DNA from: Chondrosia reniformis
Taxonomy: Eukaryota; Porifera; Demospongiae; Chondrillida; Chondrillidae
DNA: 64,000 bases
NCBI GenBank assembly: GCA_947172415.1
Contig: OX359195.1
Span: 2,108,001-2,172,000, forward strand
Direction: 5' to 3'
The notes under the pieces are model-generated. The model saw only the letters and a program-made list of their open reading frames with translations, ran no database searches and was not told the DNA's origin. Position numbers and translations under genes: made by a program. This document shows positions 44,301-55,457 of this stretch, piece after piece. The stretch's first letter is position 1, and every line of letters begins with the position of its first letter.

Positions 44301-47300
44301 AAGGCTACAGACATTCCGCAGAAATAGCACGGTAACGCCAAGGTTAGCTGCACGGATTCCGCACGGAATTTCCGCAAAATTCGTCGGATTTTGTAAAGTT
44401 TCTTGTGACATGTACCGTAAGTGTAGTTATTGCACTGGAACTTCATGTTAATGTAATATTCTCCTTCCTAATGTACAGAATGTTGTGACCAATCTTAAGA
44501 GGATGTACCAAAGTCCAGTCATATCAAACCACTGGTCTCTGAAGCAAGCTAATATGGACTTTGTCAAACTCCAACTTGTAGAGTCACCAGAATTGAAAGT
44601 GAGAAAAGCTGAGCTACAGTGCGCTCCATCTGTAGTTCTAGCATCAGCTACTGGTCAGTCACATGACATCAAAGGAAAGTCCATTGGCCTTCAGGAGATC
44701 TTGGAGTACAAGCCTGAACAACCTCTGAGGAAACACATCCTGCTGGAAGGAGAGCCTGGTATAGGCAAGTCCACTCTGACCAAACAGCTGTGCTACAAGT
44801 TTGCTGAGGGTAAATTTGCCGATGAATACAAGCTAGTTATTCGCATAGTACTCCGATGTCTTCCTTCTGATACCACACTGAGTGTAGAGGACCTAGTTCG
44901 CAGCTGTACCAGTGATGTTGGGACTTCACTGAAGAAAGAAATTCCTTCCCTCTTGAGTCAGTTCATTTCCTTGAATGATGGAGAGGGTACGCTGTTCATC
45001 ATGGATGGTTATGACGAGTTCCCTGAAGAGCTACAGAAGAAATCTCTTGTTGCAGACAATATTAATGGCAAGACCCTCCCCCAGTCATCCTTCATCATCA
45101 CATCCCGACCACGAGCATCAGCCCCTCTACAAGACAAGGTAGATAGACGCATTGAGGTGAGTGGATTTGGAGAGGAAGAGATTGAGCAGTTTATAAGAGA
45201 GTACTACAGAGAGTCATCTAGTTCTGTAGCTGATGCTTTACTCGCAAGGCTGAATTCTACCGTGCCTCGAATCGAAGCCATGTGCTTCATCCCTCTGATC
45301 CTGCTGATGACATGTTATGTCAATGATGTCCTTGATGCCCCTCCCGATACAATCAGTGACCTATTTAAGAGCATTGTCTGCCTTATTGTGAAGCGACACT
45401 TTGAGAAGAATGGAGTGAAGATGGAAATGGCAGTTTTGAGGATGTCCTTCGACTCTGTCCCAGTTTGATCAAACTGAGTCAACTTGCCTTGGATGGTGTG
45501 CTGAAAGATGTCATCATTTTCCATAATCTTAAGTTGTCAGAAGATGATCATTTTGGTCTAATGAACTGCATCTCTTATCGAAGTGTCTTTGGTGGAATTA
45601 CTGGATCGTACCACTTTCTTCACAGAACAGTTCAAGAATTTCTTGCAGCTTGTGCAGTCAAGCAGTTACCTGCTGAGGAACAGGGAAAGTTCTGGAAAGA
45701 GAGACTTGTTCTTGGGTACAACAAAAGTGGAGATTTTGTCTTGTCAGACTCCAACTACGAGATGCCATTCCTTTTCTTCTGTGGCATTGGAGGACTAGAG
45801 AATGATGCTGTGAGAGACCTCTTGTTTGAACCACTTGCATTTACCAGTGATCATAGGTTTGCTTTTCCTAAGATTGCTACAGCAGTAGCAGAGAGTAGAA
45901 ATGAAGAGCTCTGTCAAAAGGTCATGAAGTATTGTGAGAAAAATGTTGACATTAACTATCTCAACAGTTTTGTGCTTGCTTACCTGTTGACAACCACAAA
46001 ACACATCAAAGGACTTACTGTAACAGATCAGGAGTTAACTGATTCCTTTATTCAACAAATATCTGGAAAAGTGACATATTTGGAAGAAGTTACAATCTTA
46101 AGAGGTAAGTTGAAGTGAATTGGTACTTTGGAATATGTTTTACTCACCTGCAAGTGTTCACACAAACAGTTCACTTTCTTGTTTCACTTTTTTCTCTCTA
46201 GAAATATAAAAAGGATTAATTTGTGCTTTATAGTCATATTTAAAAGTTACTGATACAATATATGCCAGTAAATTATAACTTTGTTGACTGTTAACATGCC
46301 ATATACGTATATGGAAAGTTACAAAGTAACTTATAGCCAATGTAATGTGTATTGCATGATTACTTCAGTACCTCAGTATGATTATATATCTTTGAAGTGT
46401 GAATATTCTGATTGATTTCACTCATCTAGATTACTCAGAGGGACTTGACTCGGGGTACAGGAAAACTCACTCTGTTCTACTTCCAGAGTTTCTGAAGTTG
46501 CAAAGTTCACTAAATAGACTGAACATATATGTGGTGAGTAGTTTTATAATTTTAGAGTACATTTTTCCAACCAGTAACATTATAAAACATGTGTTTCATA
46601 TATAATGTTTACAGGAGAGAGATTATATTTCTGACATTGTCTCAGTTCATGCAAAAACACTAGAACACCTTGGAATACATTCGAATGAGATATTTTTCAG
46701 GAGTGAGTCATGTTATTTTAATGTCATATCTTTTTGCTATTTGTGTTTGAATATCATTGAAAGTATACATATATAAAATATGTATATTTTGAAGAAATAG
46801 TAACAGATACTGATGCAGCATTACACTGATGAAGACCTCCGGGTTGAAAAGTTCAATTTTGTTTTAAATACAATTGTTGCTGAGTCTCAATAAATTAGGA
46901 TACTCATAGCAGATACTAATACACAAGTCTGTGTCACATGTATATATATATTCAATGCACAAATCACAAGTTGTAAGGTACTAACTTGAAATGATATCGA
47001 TACCATGCAAAACTGTATCCTTTCTCATTAATTGCTATAGATCAGTTTGTGGAACGAATGAGCTCAGTAGTTACTTGTCATCAGTTGAAATCTCTTAGTC
47101 TGGGGAGTGTTAACTTTACACATAAAGACTTAAAGGTCTTACTTGACAACCTACCACAATTGGTTACCATGGAGATGGAGGAATGTGAATATGGAGGTGG
47201 TGATATTTCTGCCAGTGTCAATGTTAGTTGTGGAATACGTAGATAGATATACATAGTGTAAAGTGTAACCGTATCTAATATCGTAATCTATACAGAACAA

Positions 47301-49936
47301 TAAACATTTTAGTTGAGATATGTGAATCCTTATAGACAGGTATAGTCTATTAATAGTGAATAGTTTATTTGGTCAGTGGTCACTTATATTTTTTTACTTT
47401 ATGTGTAGTGTTAAGTGTAAATGTTAACATATGTCCTGATTATTAGCAATTCTCTGTTTAGATGTACGTACTTGTACATGTGTATATATTCTTATTCTTG
47501 AGTGATCCATCAATGTCTTCATATATACTCCAGTGCATTAGGAGGCACCCCAGTCTGGAAGATGTGACATTACATTGGAAGTGTAGTGTAAATTTGATAA
47601 AAGTGTTCTTGTTTGGCATCAAAGATAAATTGAACATGTATATGTTTACTTTGACTTTACTAAATGCTCATGTAAGTGTATTGTTATCAATGAAACTACT
47701 CAAGTCTATAGATCTCTTAAGAATGTTTTTATACATTTTGGGTGAATATTGTAGTAAGGGTGTTATAGCTTGTTAACTTGTCAATATGAGGTCTAGTCCT
47801 GATAACCTGGTGGTGTGTGATTGTACATGGTATATAGTATATTTTGTGAACTTTTTGTAGATGCTGAATGTGTAGTGTTACTACGATGTGTTGTGAGTTG
47901 TATGAAGAAGAGCTCACTAAAGACACTTTGTCTCTGGGGGATGGAAGGAGTGCCACAATGTTGTGAAGTGTTTGACTGTCTTAGAAGCAGTGTAATGGAA
48001 GAATTTCAGTTTGAAGTGAAGTGCATTACTTCATTACCTGTGAGTATGATGACAATATATAGAATAATATCTTCTCCACTTAGTGATCCTTATGACCAGT
48101 CCAATCCATTTGATTATTAAAGAGTGCTCTGCTCATTCACGTTCTCTCATATCAACTGGTACATATGTACAGACTGGAAGTGCTGTCTCATTTCCATGTA
48201 GTTATTCCATCCACACAATGTTTACATCATATCAGCTAACCTTGTTCTGTGCAGAAGACATTTTATTGTTATATCCATGTACTGAATTGTGACTTGATAT
48301 TTCAGTGACACATTTGTATGGTATATTCTCATGTGTATATCACATCTCTGTTATGTGTGGTGTATACAGGAAGGTCTCACTGATCTTGTTGAATGTGGAG
48401 TTGGACAGTGCAAGACACTCAGGAAGGTCACCATGGAAGCTGGTAAACATCAAACACTGTCCTCCAGTGTGTTGAAGGGAATGATCCAGAATTATTTATT
48501 GGAACAAGTTGAACTGAAGGGATGTGACTTTGAAGGTATATAAGTTTTAAAACTTTATGTACAGAATGTATTGCCTATGGACTTAAGAAGTTTCATCAGC
48601 TTTGAGGATCATATACTCTATACAGTCATCTCAATAGAATGGTTGTGTTCAGTAAAGTGTCCTTTTCAAGTGATTAGTAGCCAATGTATAGCCTCTTTCT
48701 GATACATTTTAAGGTGTTTATTTTGGGACTGCCTGTGGCAGCCCCTTATATTGTTTTCATTAGCTGATTATGTTGTACGGCTTCATGTTACGGAAAGATT
48801 TATATATATATATAATACGAGTTCATACGCAACTATTGTAACACTTAATTTATATGTCAATACATCGTTTTTGCAAATGGTGGTGTTCAGGAAGCTTTAG
48901 TTAACGAAGCTTTTCTGTTGCTATTTCTAATATTCAGGACACTTAAGCGTCCTCAATCATTAGGATTAAGCATATATATATTAAAGCCCAACGATGCGGC
49001 CAAGTAGTTCGAGTTAATTCGGGGGGCGGCATCCCCACGAGTTTTTAAACTCGAAATACTTGTATCAAATTGCAGTTTGTTGATGTACTGTAATCTCATT
49101 GGTTCCCTCAACTGACAGGAAATGGAGCTTCACTAATGAATCTACTACAAAGTGGATTGAAGTGTGTTAGACTTACTGGTAACATCACAGCGAGGAATAT
49201 TGCTAATGCTATTGGATGTCTACGTGACAACACTTCATTGAAAGAACTCACCATCAGTACTGTCACAGACCAGTCTGAGGTACACTTCACTGCCTATCAC
49301 TACTATATTACTTTCCCTTACTGATTAAAGGTATAGGTATATATATTCAGTCTGTTTATTACAAAGTTTAGGTTTATTTGACTAGCTTGTTCCAGTCTAT
49401 GGCCTCTGAGTGTTTTAGATTAGTATAATCACTTCATATTGTAGTATACATACATGTATACCTATACTAGATGTACATTTGTATATTGTGTATATATACC
49501 CAGAATGTTACTGAAGAAGATGTCTTGACATCAGTTGAACAAACTGTCAAGAAGAACACTACACTAGAGAGGTTGGTAGTGTATAGTAGTAATATGAACT
49601 GGAGGAATGTTGCAGGGAGTATTCTAAAGGGAGCAGCAGCCAATCAGAATCTCAGAATGTTGGAACTGTGGATGGATAACAAATACAAAGAATATGCTCC
49701 TAAACAGGAATTGATTGATAAAGTAAGAAAAAGCAACAAGAAATTGAGACTCATTGTTCTCTTAGGTAAGTGAATGTCTTTTATCATCTGTTTGTACATG
49801 TAGATAGTAATTTGGTTAACAGTAGATTTTCTAATTTCAATCCAAAATATACGCCAATGATATATAACTTGCATGTGAATTTTTTTCTTCTTTTTTTCTT
49901 CTTTTTTTCTTCTTTTCAGGACTTTCTCTCTTGTGA
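41372..49936 (+). CDS. NLR: CARD-like, NACHT and leucine-rich region; one frameshift
   Basis: Cytosolic nucleotide-binding innate immune receptor type. Exons: 41372-41450, 41496-41780, 41904-41968, 44479-46104, 46430-46533, 46615-46702, 47041-47222, about 47462-47671, about 47868-48039, 48370-48535, 49119-49279, 49504-49765, 49920-49936 (TGA). Exon 2 is an all-helical CARD/death-fold candidate (IREFISETIHSFIGRCDF to ELAQLIDQFLQG). Exon 4 holds NACHT: Walker A GEPGIGKSTLTKQ, Walker B LFIMDGYDEFPEE, ITSRP, then GSYHFLHRTVQEFLAACAV of the C-terminal helical region. After FEKNGVK (about 45420) the frame slips by one base and resumes as GNGSFEDVLRLCPSL: either a real lesion or an assembly error. 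Later exons carry LxxLxL leucine-rich helices. The 47671/47868 junction is not phase-resolved. The last three to four exons lie in duplicated unit 1. Confidence 0.8.
42331..43260 (+). mobile_element. DH element: hairpin at each end, with a palindrome inside
   Basis: It starts with the perfect hairpin GGGGCTGCC-TGT-GGCAGCCCC (42331-42351) and ends with CAAGTAGTTCGAG ... CTCGAACTACTTG (43199-43260), which folds on itself around GGGGGGCGGCAGCCCC. Between them are GTATGGCTTCATGTTACGGA, the large palindrome 42431-42960, and CAGGACACTTAAGCATCCTC. The copy at 48725-49062 lacks the palindrome. Confidence 0.6.
42431..42960. repeat. near-perfect 530-bp palindrome (250-bp arms, 30-bp spacer)
   Basis: The left arm 42431-42680 starts ACAGATCATCCAATTGCAAG; the right arm 42711-42960 ends CTTGCAATTGGATGATCTGT. 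Outward reading of both arms gives the same peptide over about 75 codons with a single difference, so the arms are about 98-99 percent identical. The 30-bp spacer contains AAGGCCTTGGCCTTTT. It lies in the intron between the CARD-like exons and the NACHT exon of the NLR. Confidence 0.9.
43339..44419. mobile_element. non-autonomous DNA transposon with CpG-rich subterminal repeats
   Basis: Left end TACGGTACGTGTCAAAAGTA and right end, in reverse complement, TACGGTACATGTCACAAGAA form TIRs that continue as AACTTTAC. Inside the left end are about eight units of CCGCGGAATCGTCNAAGGG type (43370-43600). Inside the right end 3-4 similar units lie in the opposite orientation (44246-44330). The middle holds a direct repeat of TAATCTCGCACCTCGAGTGT (43936, 44105) around an inverted repeat with CCAATCAGATAA / TATCTGATTGG. 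No transposase. Confidence 0.6.
48725..49062 (+). mobile_element. DH element, complete short copy, in an NLR intron
   Basis: GGGACTGCCTGTGGCAGCCC at 48725, GTACGGCTTCATGTTACGGA, AATGGTGGTGTTCAGGAAGC, CAGGACACTTAAGCGTCCTC, GCGGCCAAGTAGTTCGAG and CTCGAAATACTTG at 49050-49062. About 340 bp. This is the form from which the fragments at 13988 and 28985 can be aligned. Confidence 0.6.
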
Positions 49937-50039
49937 AACACACTGTTATTCCTCAAAATGTTTATTGTTTGTACTGAATCTGTTTGTCAAACATTTTATA
50001 AATTGTTGAATATCAAATAACCTCTACACGTACCTGTTA

Positions 50040-51150
50040 CCAGAGAAAAGAGTCGGTTGTTGTACTGATTTAGAAAGTCTGTAATGTCCCTTCAGTCTCC
50101 TAGCAACCATGCAGTCCCATATAGGTGGAGGGTCTACCTTGTATGGCCTCCCACTGCTCCACCTTGCTCAATAACCTGGCCGTCCTCTCATCATCAATGA
50201 GTATCTCCTCAGGAGGAATGTTCCATGGCATGGAGTGAGCTCTATTGTAGTAATACCATCTGAAGAACATGGCCCATCTCTTTGCGAAGTTCCTTCTTCT
50301 TATCTACTGTCAGCTTTGAAATAAGCTGAACAAGTGACTCTGTCCAGATTGCCCCTCAAATCTGCTCCATTCCCTCAAGCCTTTAGCTATGGCATGTATC
50401 AATGCCTGTGTATATATTATATATATAGCTAGGATACACTCATGATCAGGGTATATATATAATTAAAGAAAATGTATATATCTAGTATTATGTGTTCCAA
50501 ATGATACTGGAGTATAGATCATAGAGACTCTGCTTATATTTGAATTGTCATTTATACATGCAATTGCAAGCTGAGAATTAAAAAAGGTTAATAGATTAAG
50601 ATTTAGAAATGGATGAAAATGATAGCTGGTACTACAACTACCTCTTATATGTAGTACCTATGTATGTGTATATGCATGAAGATAATGCAGATATTATTGT
50701 GTTTAAGGCGTGTCAAATGACTTGTTTCTCTTGGCTTTCTCTAACACTTTCCTAATCCTGTCTGTCTGAGAAAAGTGTTATGGACCAGTTTAGTGGAGTA
50801 TATACCAGTTGGAGGAAGAGGGAGGACCTACTGATAGATACATATATATACATGTGGCCTTCCACTCCCATCATCAACCAACTCCGCCTCCAGGTATCCT
50901 AGTGACCAGTTGATACTGTAGTTGCTAATTTTCTCCGGGTGTTTCCTCATCCTATTGCATTTCTGGTGTGCCAACATTGACATGTGGGCCACAAATGAGA
51001 CAGAAAGGTTATGGTCTGGCACAGGCAGACACTCCTGGCAGCCATCTTGTTATAGGGAGCATTAGTACTGTACCTTTGCAGGGCCAGATCAGCCAAGTAT
51101 ATATAGCACTCTCCCAACTTGACTGCCACCGCCCACCGCTTAAGCGTTCC
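50040..51150 (-). pseudogene. ADAT1-like adenosine deaminase relic, unit 1, catalytic core deleted
   Basis: ADAT1 converts adenosine 37 of tRNA-Ala to inosine. On the minus strand: YLADLALQRYSTNAPYNK (about 51080), a jump to a C-terminal-type segment SINWSLGYLEAELVDDGSGR (about 50900), and the C-terminal piece RWYYYNRAHSMPWNIPPEE with LLSKVEQWEAI (about 50270-50130). The sequence between, present in unit 2 (57375-57989) and holding the zinc-site motifs, is missing, with a join at TATTGCATTTCTGGTG (about 50952). Frames are also broken. Identification depends on the unit 2 copy. No catalytic function is possible. Confidence 0.55.
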
Positions 51151-51225
51151 GGACTTTTAATTTGTAAGTATAGATCCTGTGGAGGATATATATATATATT
51201 GACTACATACATATACTTTTACATA

Positions 51226-51317
51226 CAGTGGAACCTCTCTATAATGGACATTTTGCGAACTGAAAGGGAGAGAGAGGTTTCTGCTATTTGGGGAGTCCGT
51301 TATAGGAGGTTCCACTG
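51226..51317. mobile_element. 92-bp MITE, Tc1/mariner-pogo type ends
   Basis: CAGTGGAACCTCTCTATAA and the inverted GTTATAGGAGGTTCCACTG, flanked on both sides by TA (the expected target duplication). Ends of the CAGTGGAACCTC type belong to the IS630-Tc1-mariner group (pogo/Tigger-like). Unit 2 has the same insertion at 58266-58357, so it predates the duplication. From 51320 to 52310 there is no gene. Confidence 0.75.
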
Positions 51318-52313
51318 TATATATATGATTGTCTAATTCTGCCGAAAAATCATACCTGTGCACGTGGAGTTTTAAATCTTACTATAGGAATAAATAAAAC
51401 CTATGGCCAAATATAAGTTCCTTGGACTAAATAGGAGACTAAATAGGAATATTTATATATATATGTCCTTGGAGGCACTGGTGACATGATTGGAGAATTA
51501 TAGTTTATTTACGTATATGCACTCCTGTATGTACTGTATGATGATGGCTGTTGCATGGATGATATCACTTTGTCACATTAAACATGTAATTAAAATTGAT
51601 GTTTAGCACTTGCAAAGTTTCCATTATCACACTCACACAATCCATGTACTTTTCATCCCATGTAGAGAAACTACTCATTTAATCATATACGAACGTATAG
51701 ACCTTAAAGTTTTCAGTAAAGGTTATATAAATATAGCCGTTAAAAGGTATCTGGCATTTCAATTTCATTTAGGAACTGTTCATAATAACAACTACTGCCT
51801 AAATAATTGTAAATTCAACTCAATTTACTCATTGTCAAAATAATTTCATTATAAAACGGTGATGGTCTGCGCAAATTTGTATTTTAAAACACATACACAT
51901 AGTATTCCATGATTTCTTAAGTTATAAGCTTGTGATTTAACTTTCAGTTTGAGTGAAATAATATTTCATGTACTTATGGGTACATGTGTTCATTTAATTT
52001 GGAGCTAAAATATTGCGCATGTTTAATTTTTTATATATGCGTTTGAGGTATACAGTTAAGATCAAACAATTCGAAGCACATACAATTAATCCTAAAAGCA
52101 TAGTATATACGTATTGCATACACATAGTTATATATAGATTATTATACATATATAGTAAATCGAACTTCACTGTACAAAGTACGAAAGGTATCAAATAAAA
52201 AGGATTTACGTAGTCCCACAAATTTAAAATCCTTTATATAAAGCTACTTACAGTACGTAATTATTGCAAAATTGTTTCCATAAAGTTTCACACACACTAA
52301 TATATTAACCTGA

Positions 52314-54499
52314 TCAGTATAATAACATGCCCACATCCTCCCTCCTTTTATCTTCATTATTATCATCATCACCTGCTTCATACCAATCCTTCATTTTCTT
52401 CTTCCCAAAATAACCAAGAGCAGCCACTAACAAGGTTGATATTGCATACTCCATCAACTTGGTGCTATCAAAGAGAGGTGACACATCCTTGTAATGGTTC
52501 AACAAGGCAGTAACATACAGCGACATGCCTGTAAAAATGGACACTACAGCAATGCAGAAGAAGATAGTTGCATGGTTGCTACAAATGCAACAATTCTTAG
52601 GATGTCTCAACATCAGATACACTTCATGTACAATGACTACAATTGCTGCTAGTTGTAAAATGTAGCAGAAACTGTAAGTTACAACTTCTAAGGGTTGGTT
52701 TATAAACCATATTCCAAGATACACAATGGCTACTCCAAACACCTGAATACTATAGACCGGACCCACCCATCCAAGGGATATTGCATGACATCTGATCACC
52801 CTTCTCCATCTTGGAGGTATTTGCTGCTGGTTATTAGATGACTCATTCAGTAATTTGTTTATTTTGCCATAAATAAGTGGATATTGACCTATGAAACTAA
52901 TGAACATAAACACTTCAATTATAAGAGCAATCACACAGTCCGGAAGGAAAATATCGGGATAGTATTCTTCATATGACATCAGAAATACAGTACATTGTAG
53001 GTTGCTCCAAGAATAATAACAAATAATTAAAAGAAAGAAGCACCAAGTAAAGAGTTTGACTTTAGCTATTCTTTTTTGTCTCTTTTGACTCTGCTTCAGA
53101 ATAAAAATTAAAATTTTATTTTTACTTCTGATGACTTGTATCACTAGCAAATTTCCAAGAAGTATTATACCAAGAATAACAATATTCTTTGCTAGAGTGA
53201 AGGTCCATCTTGAAGGAATATTATCTGCTTCAAAAAGAGGTATAAGCGTAGTCAATGATATTCCATATGGCTTTCCTTCATACCACAACGGTTCATATTG
53301 AAAGAACACTCCTTGTGAGTCATTCATCACCTTATTAGTAGAAAAAAAGTTATATTCATTCATCACCTTTTTAATAGAAAATAATATTCAAAATGCCTAT
53401 TCATGCATGCATATTTATTTATAATAAAGGAATCTTGTATAACATTAAATGTCAAATGAAATTGCCTATATACTGATAAAAATTAATAGATTCAATTAAT
53501 AATATTCAATTTGTGGTTATTTTTTATAACAGAATTTAGCCAACAAAAGTGTATAGAATCTCTAGTTATAGTATAATTATATCAAGTGATATATGGCGTA
53601 TAGGGATATATTATTACAAGTTTTGCATGTTGATTATCACATCGATTATTCATAGATTTACCCAGCTCTCCTGTGGTTGATGGTGGCCAGCGACCCATTG
53701 GTTAAGATGGCCCCTCCCACTGGAAATGGGCTGGGTCTTGATTATCAGCTTGTCTGATGAAGTGAATCACCACTAAGAATGTACACTGATTATTTGTTGT
53801 AGTTAGTTTAAGAGGGAGAACATGGGAGAGGCATTGCTGTGGCAGTTGTAGCTCAGTGGCAGAGCACTGGTGGTCATAACCAGCTGTCCTGGGTTCAATT
53901 CCCAGCAATTGCTTCTTTCGTGTTTTTCCCTCTTTATGATGTTTCATTGATTATTACTTGTGGTTTGATTATCACATCGATTATTCATGTGCAAATAGTA
54001 TATTAGTGACACTCACTTTAGCTCCAAAGTTCTGTAAAAGGGAAGGTTCACATAAAGTTGGAACAGTCAAGCAAAGTGATTGAGGTAGAAATTGTGATTC
54101 CTTTTTGAAGATATGAAACATGAGAGGAGGTAGCACTAAATAGAAATAATAGCGGTACCACACAAATATATGACAATCCTTAGTGTTCCACTGACAACAG
54201 GGCTTCTCTATATCTAATATTGTATTATTCTGACTTGTTGCATTGATCATTTTGAAGTGGAACACTTTGACTCCATTTGAAATATTGAAAATTTGATGGA
54301 TGTCCAGTGGATTTCCAAAGTAATCGTAAATACCATAGTGCTTGTTTCCACTTCTAAGGGCATCCACCATCTGATGTAAATTCTCTACGCAATCCTTCTT
54401 GTAATTTTCCTCTCCACTTGTGTGTCTGACTTGAAGCAGTGCTAGAATCAGTACGTAGAAGGTAAAGGTAGAGGATAGAGGACACTTCAGAGAAGTCAT
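52314..54499 (-). CDS. unrecognised secreted-start seven-TM protein (two exons)
   Basis: Exon 1 (54499-54017, 161 codons) begins MTSLKCPLSSTFTFYVLILA, a clear signal peptide, followed by an ectodomain with a Cys set (KKDCVENLHQMV, KPCCQWNTKDC, CLTVPTLC). It splices in phase 0 (AAA|GTGAGT) to exon 2 (53366-52314), giving 511 aa. Exon 2 has about seven hydrophobic helices: NIVILGIILLGNLLVIQVI, FTWCFFLLIICYYSW, CVIALIIEVFMFISFIG, VYSIQVFGVAIVYLGIWF, TYSFCYILQLAAIVVIVH, IFFCIAVVSIFTGMSLYV and STLLVAALGYFG. The C-terminus is short and acidic (DDDNNEDKRRED). N-out with seven TM suggests a receptor-like topology, but no GPCR family motif is evident. WYRYYFYLVLPPLMF in exon 1 could be an extra helix. 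A 36-bp duplication repeats the exon 2 acceptor. Confidence 0.75.
53654..53965 (+). mobile_element. tRNA-derived SINE-like insertion with 23-bp target duplications
   Basis: Flanked by the same 23 bp (TGATTATCACATCGATTATT plus CAT) at 53631-53653 and 53966-53988. Within it, about 53842-53913 folds as a tRNA cloverleaf: GCAGTTG/CAATTGC acceptor stem, TAGCTCAGTGG A box, GCTC/GAGC D arm, CTGGT/ACCAG anticodon arm, and GGTTCAATTCC B box. The anticodon loop lacks U33, so it is not a working tRNA. It lies in the intron of the 7TM gene; unit 2 lacks it. Confidence 0.75.
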
Positions 54500-55457
54500 A
54501 ATGGCACTTTAATCAGCTGCAGAGATGGACAATTAACAAAAAATTAAAGAAGTAACAGGCTAGCTGTGGCTTCATTCACCACACCTTATACACTGTGCTA
54601 TATATTGATAATAGCACGCATTTATTTATGCTAGCACTACCAAAAAAAGAATTGCTTATTATATTTTTTGTTTCATCATTTGGTTACTAAAATTACAGTG
54701 TGTGTAATCATGGATTCTATACGTACATACGTATAGAAGATTTGTTATTATATACATTATTACACCAAGTATATATGTAGTATGTATTACAGTTGCCTAT
54801 GGAGGTTGACTATATTATATAGGTGAATTTCATTTTCTATTATGATAATAGACTTGTAAAGGGAATAGACTTGGTGGAAATTGAAATGGGAATAGACGTG
54901 GCGGTTTTGAAATAAGAATAGACATGGTATACAGAAATTTTAAGGCTACTGACTAGTATTACTTCTCAAGTATATGGACATAACTAACCTATCTTTAGAG
55001 GTTTCACTTTGTTACTCCTATTTAATTGATAATGCGTAGCAGTCTTATGGCTAACCAATAGTTGGTCCAAATAATGTTCTCCTACAAAAGTTATGTAATA
55101 ACTGTATAGTTTATCAGCAAAAGTGTTCATTTGAGATGAGAGAGGTATCTTATGTGGTGCAAGTTCAAATGGTCGATCTTCATGACCAGTCCAATCTACG
55201 TATTTGATTATTAGAGAGTGCTCTGCTCATTCACTGTTCTCTCATATCAACTGGTATGTAGAGACTGGAAGTGCTGTCTCATTCCCATGTAGTTATTCCC
55301 ACCTGCACAATGTTTACATCATGTCAACAACCTTGTTCTGAGCAGAAGACATTTATTGTTACATCCACTCAATTGTGACTTCATATTTCAGTTGACACAT
55401 TTGTATGGTGTATTCTCATGTGTATATCACATCTCTGTTATGTGTGGTGTATACAGG

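Larger units (their letters stand above)
48092..55181. repeat. segmental duplication unit 1 (7,090 bp)
   Basis: Begins ATGACCAGTCCAATCCATTT, the same 20-mer that opens unit 3 at 61850; unit 2 at 55182 opens with ATGACCAGTCCAATC. It contains NLR exons 48370-49936 (+), an ADAT1-like relic (-) and the 7TM gene (-). It differs from unit 2 by a SINE-like insertion (53654-53965), by having the exon 49119-49279 segment, and by lacking about 610 bp of the deaminase core. Confidence 0.9.

Noticed and set aside
51610..51843. Small plus-strand frame conserved between units 1 and 2 (also 58640-58873)
   Set aside because: Conservation equals that of the surrounding duplicated non-coding sequence, so it carries no evidence for coding.
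53842..53913. A functional tRNA gene
   Set aside because: The cloverleaf folds, but the anticodon loop GGTCATA lacks U33 and the segment lies inside a flanked insertion, so it is better explained as a SINE-type tRNA relic.
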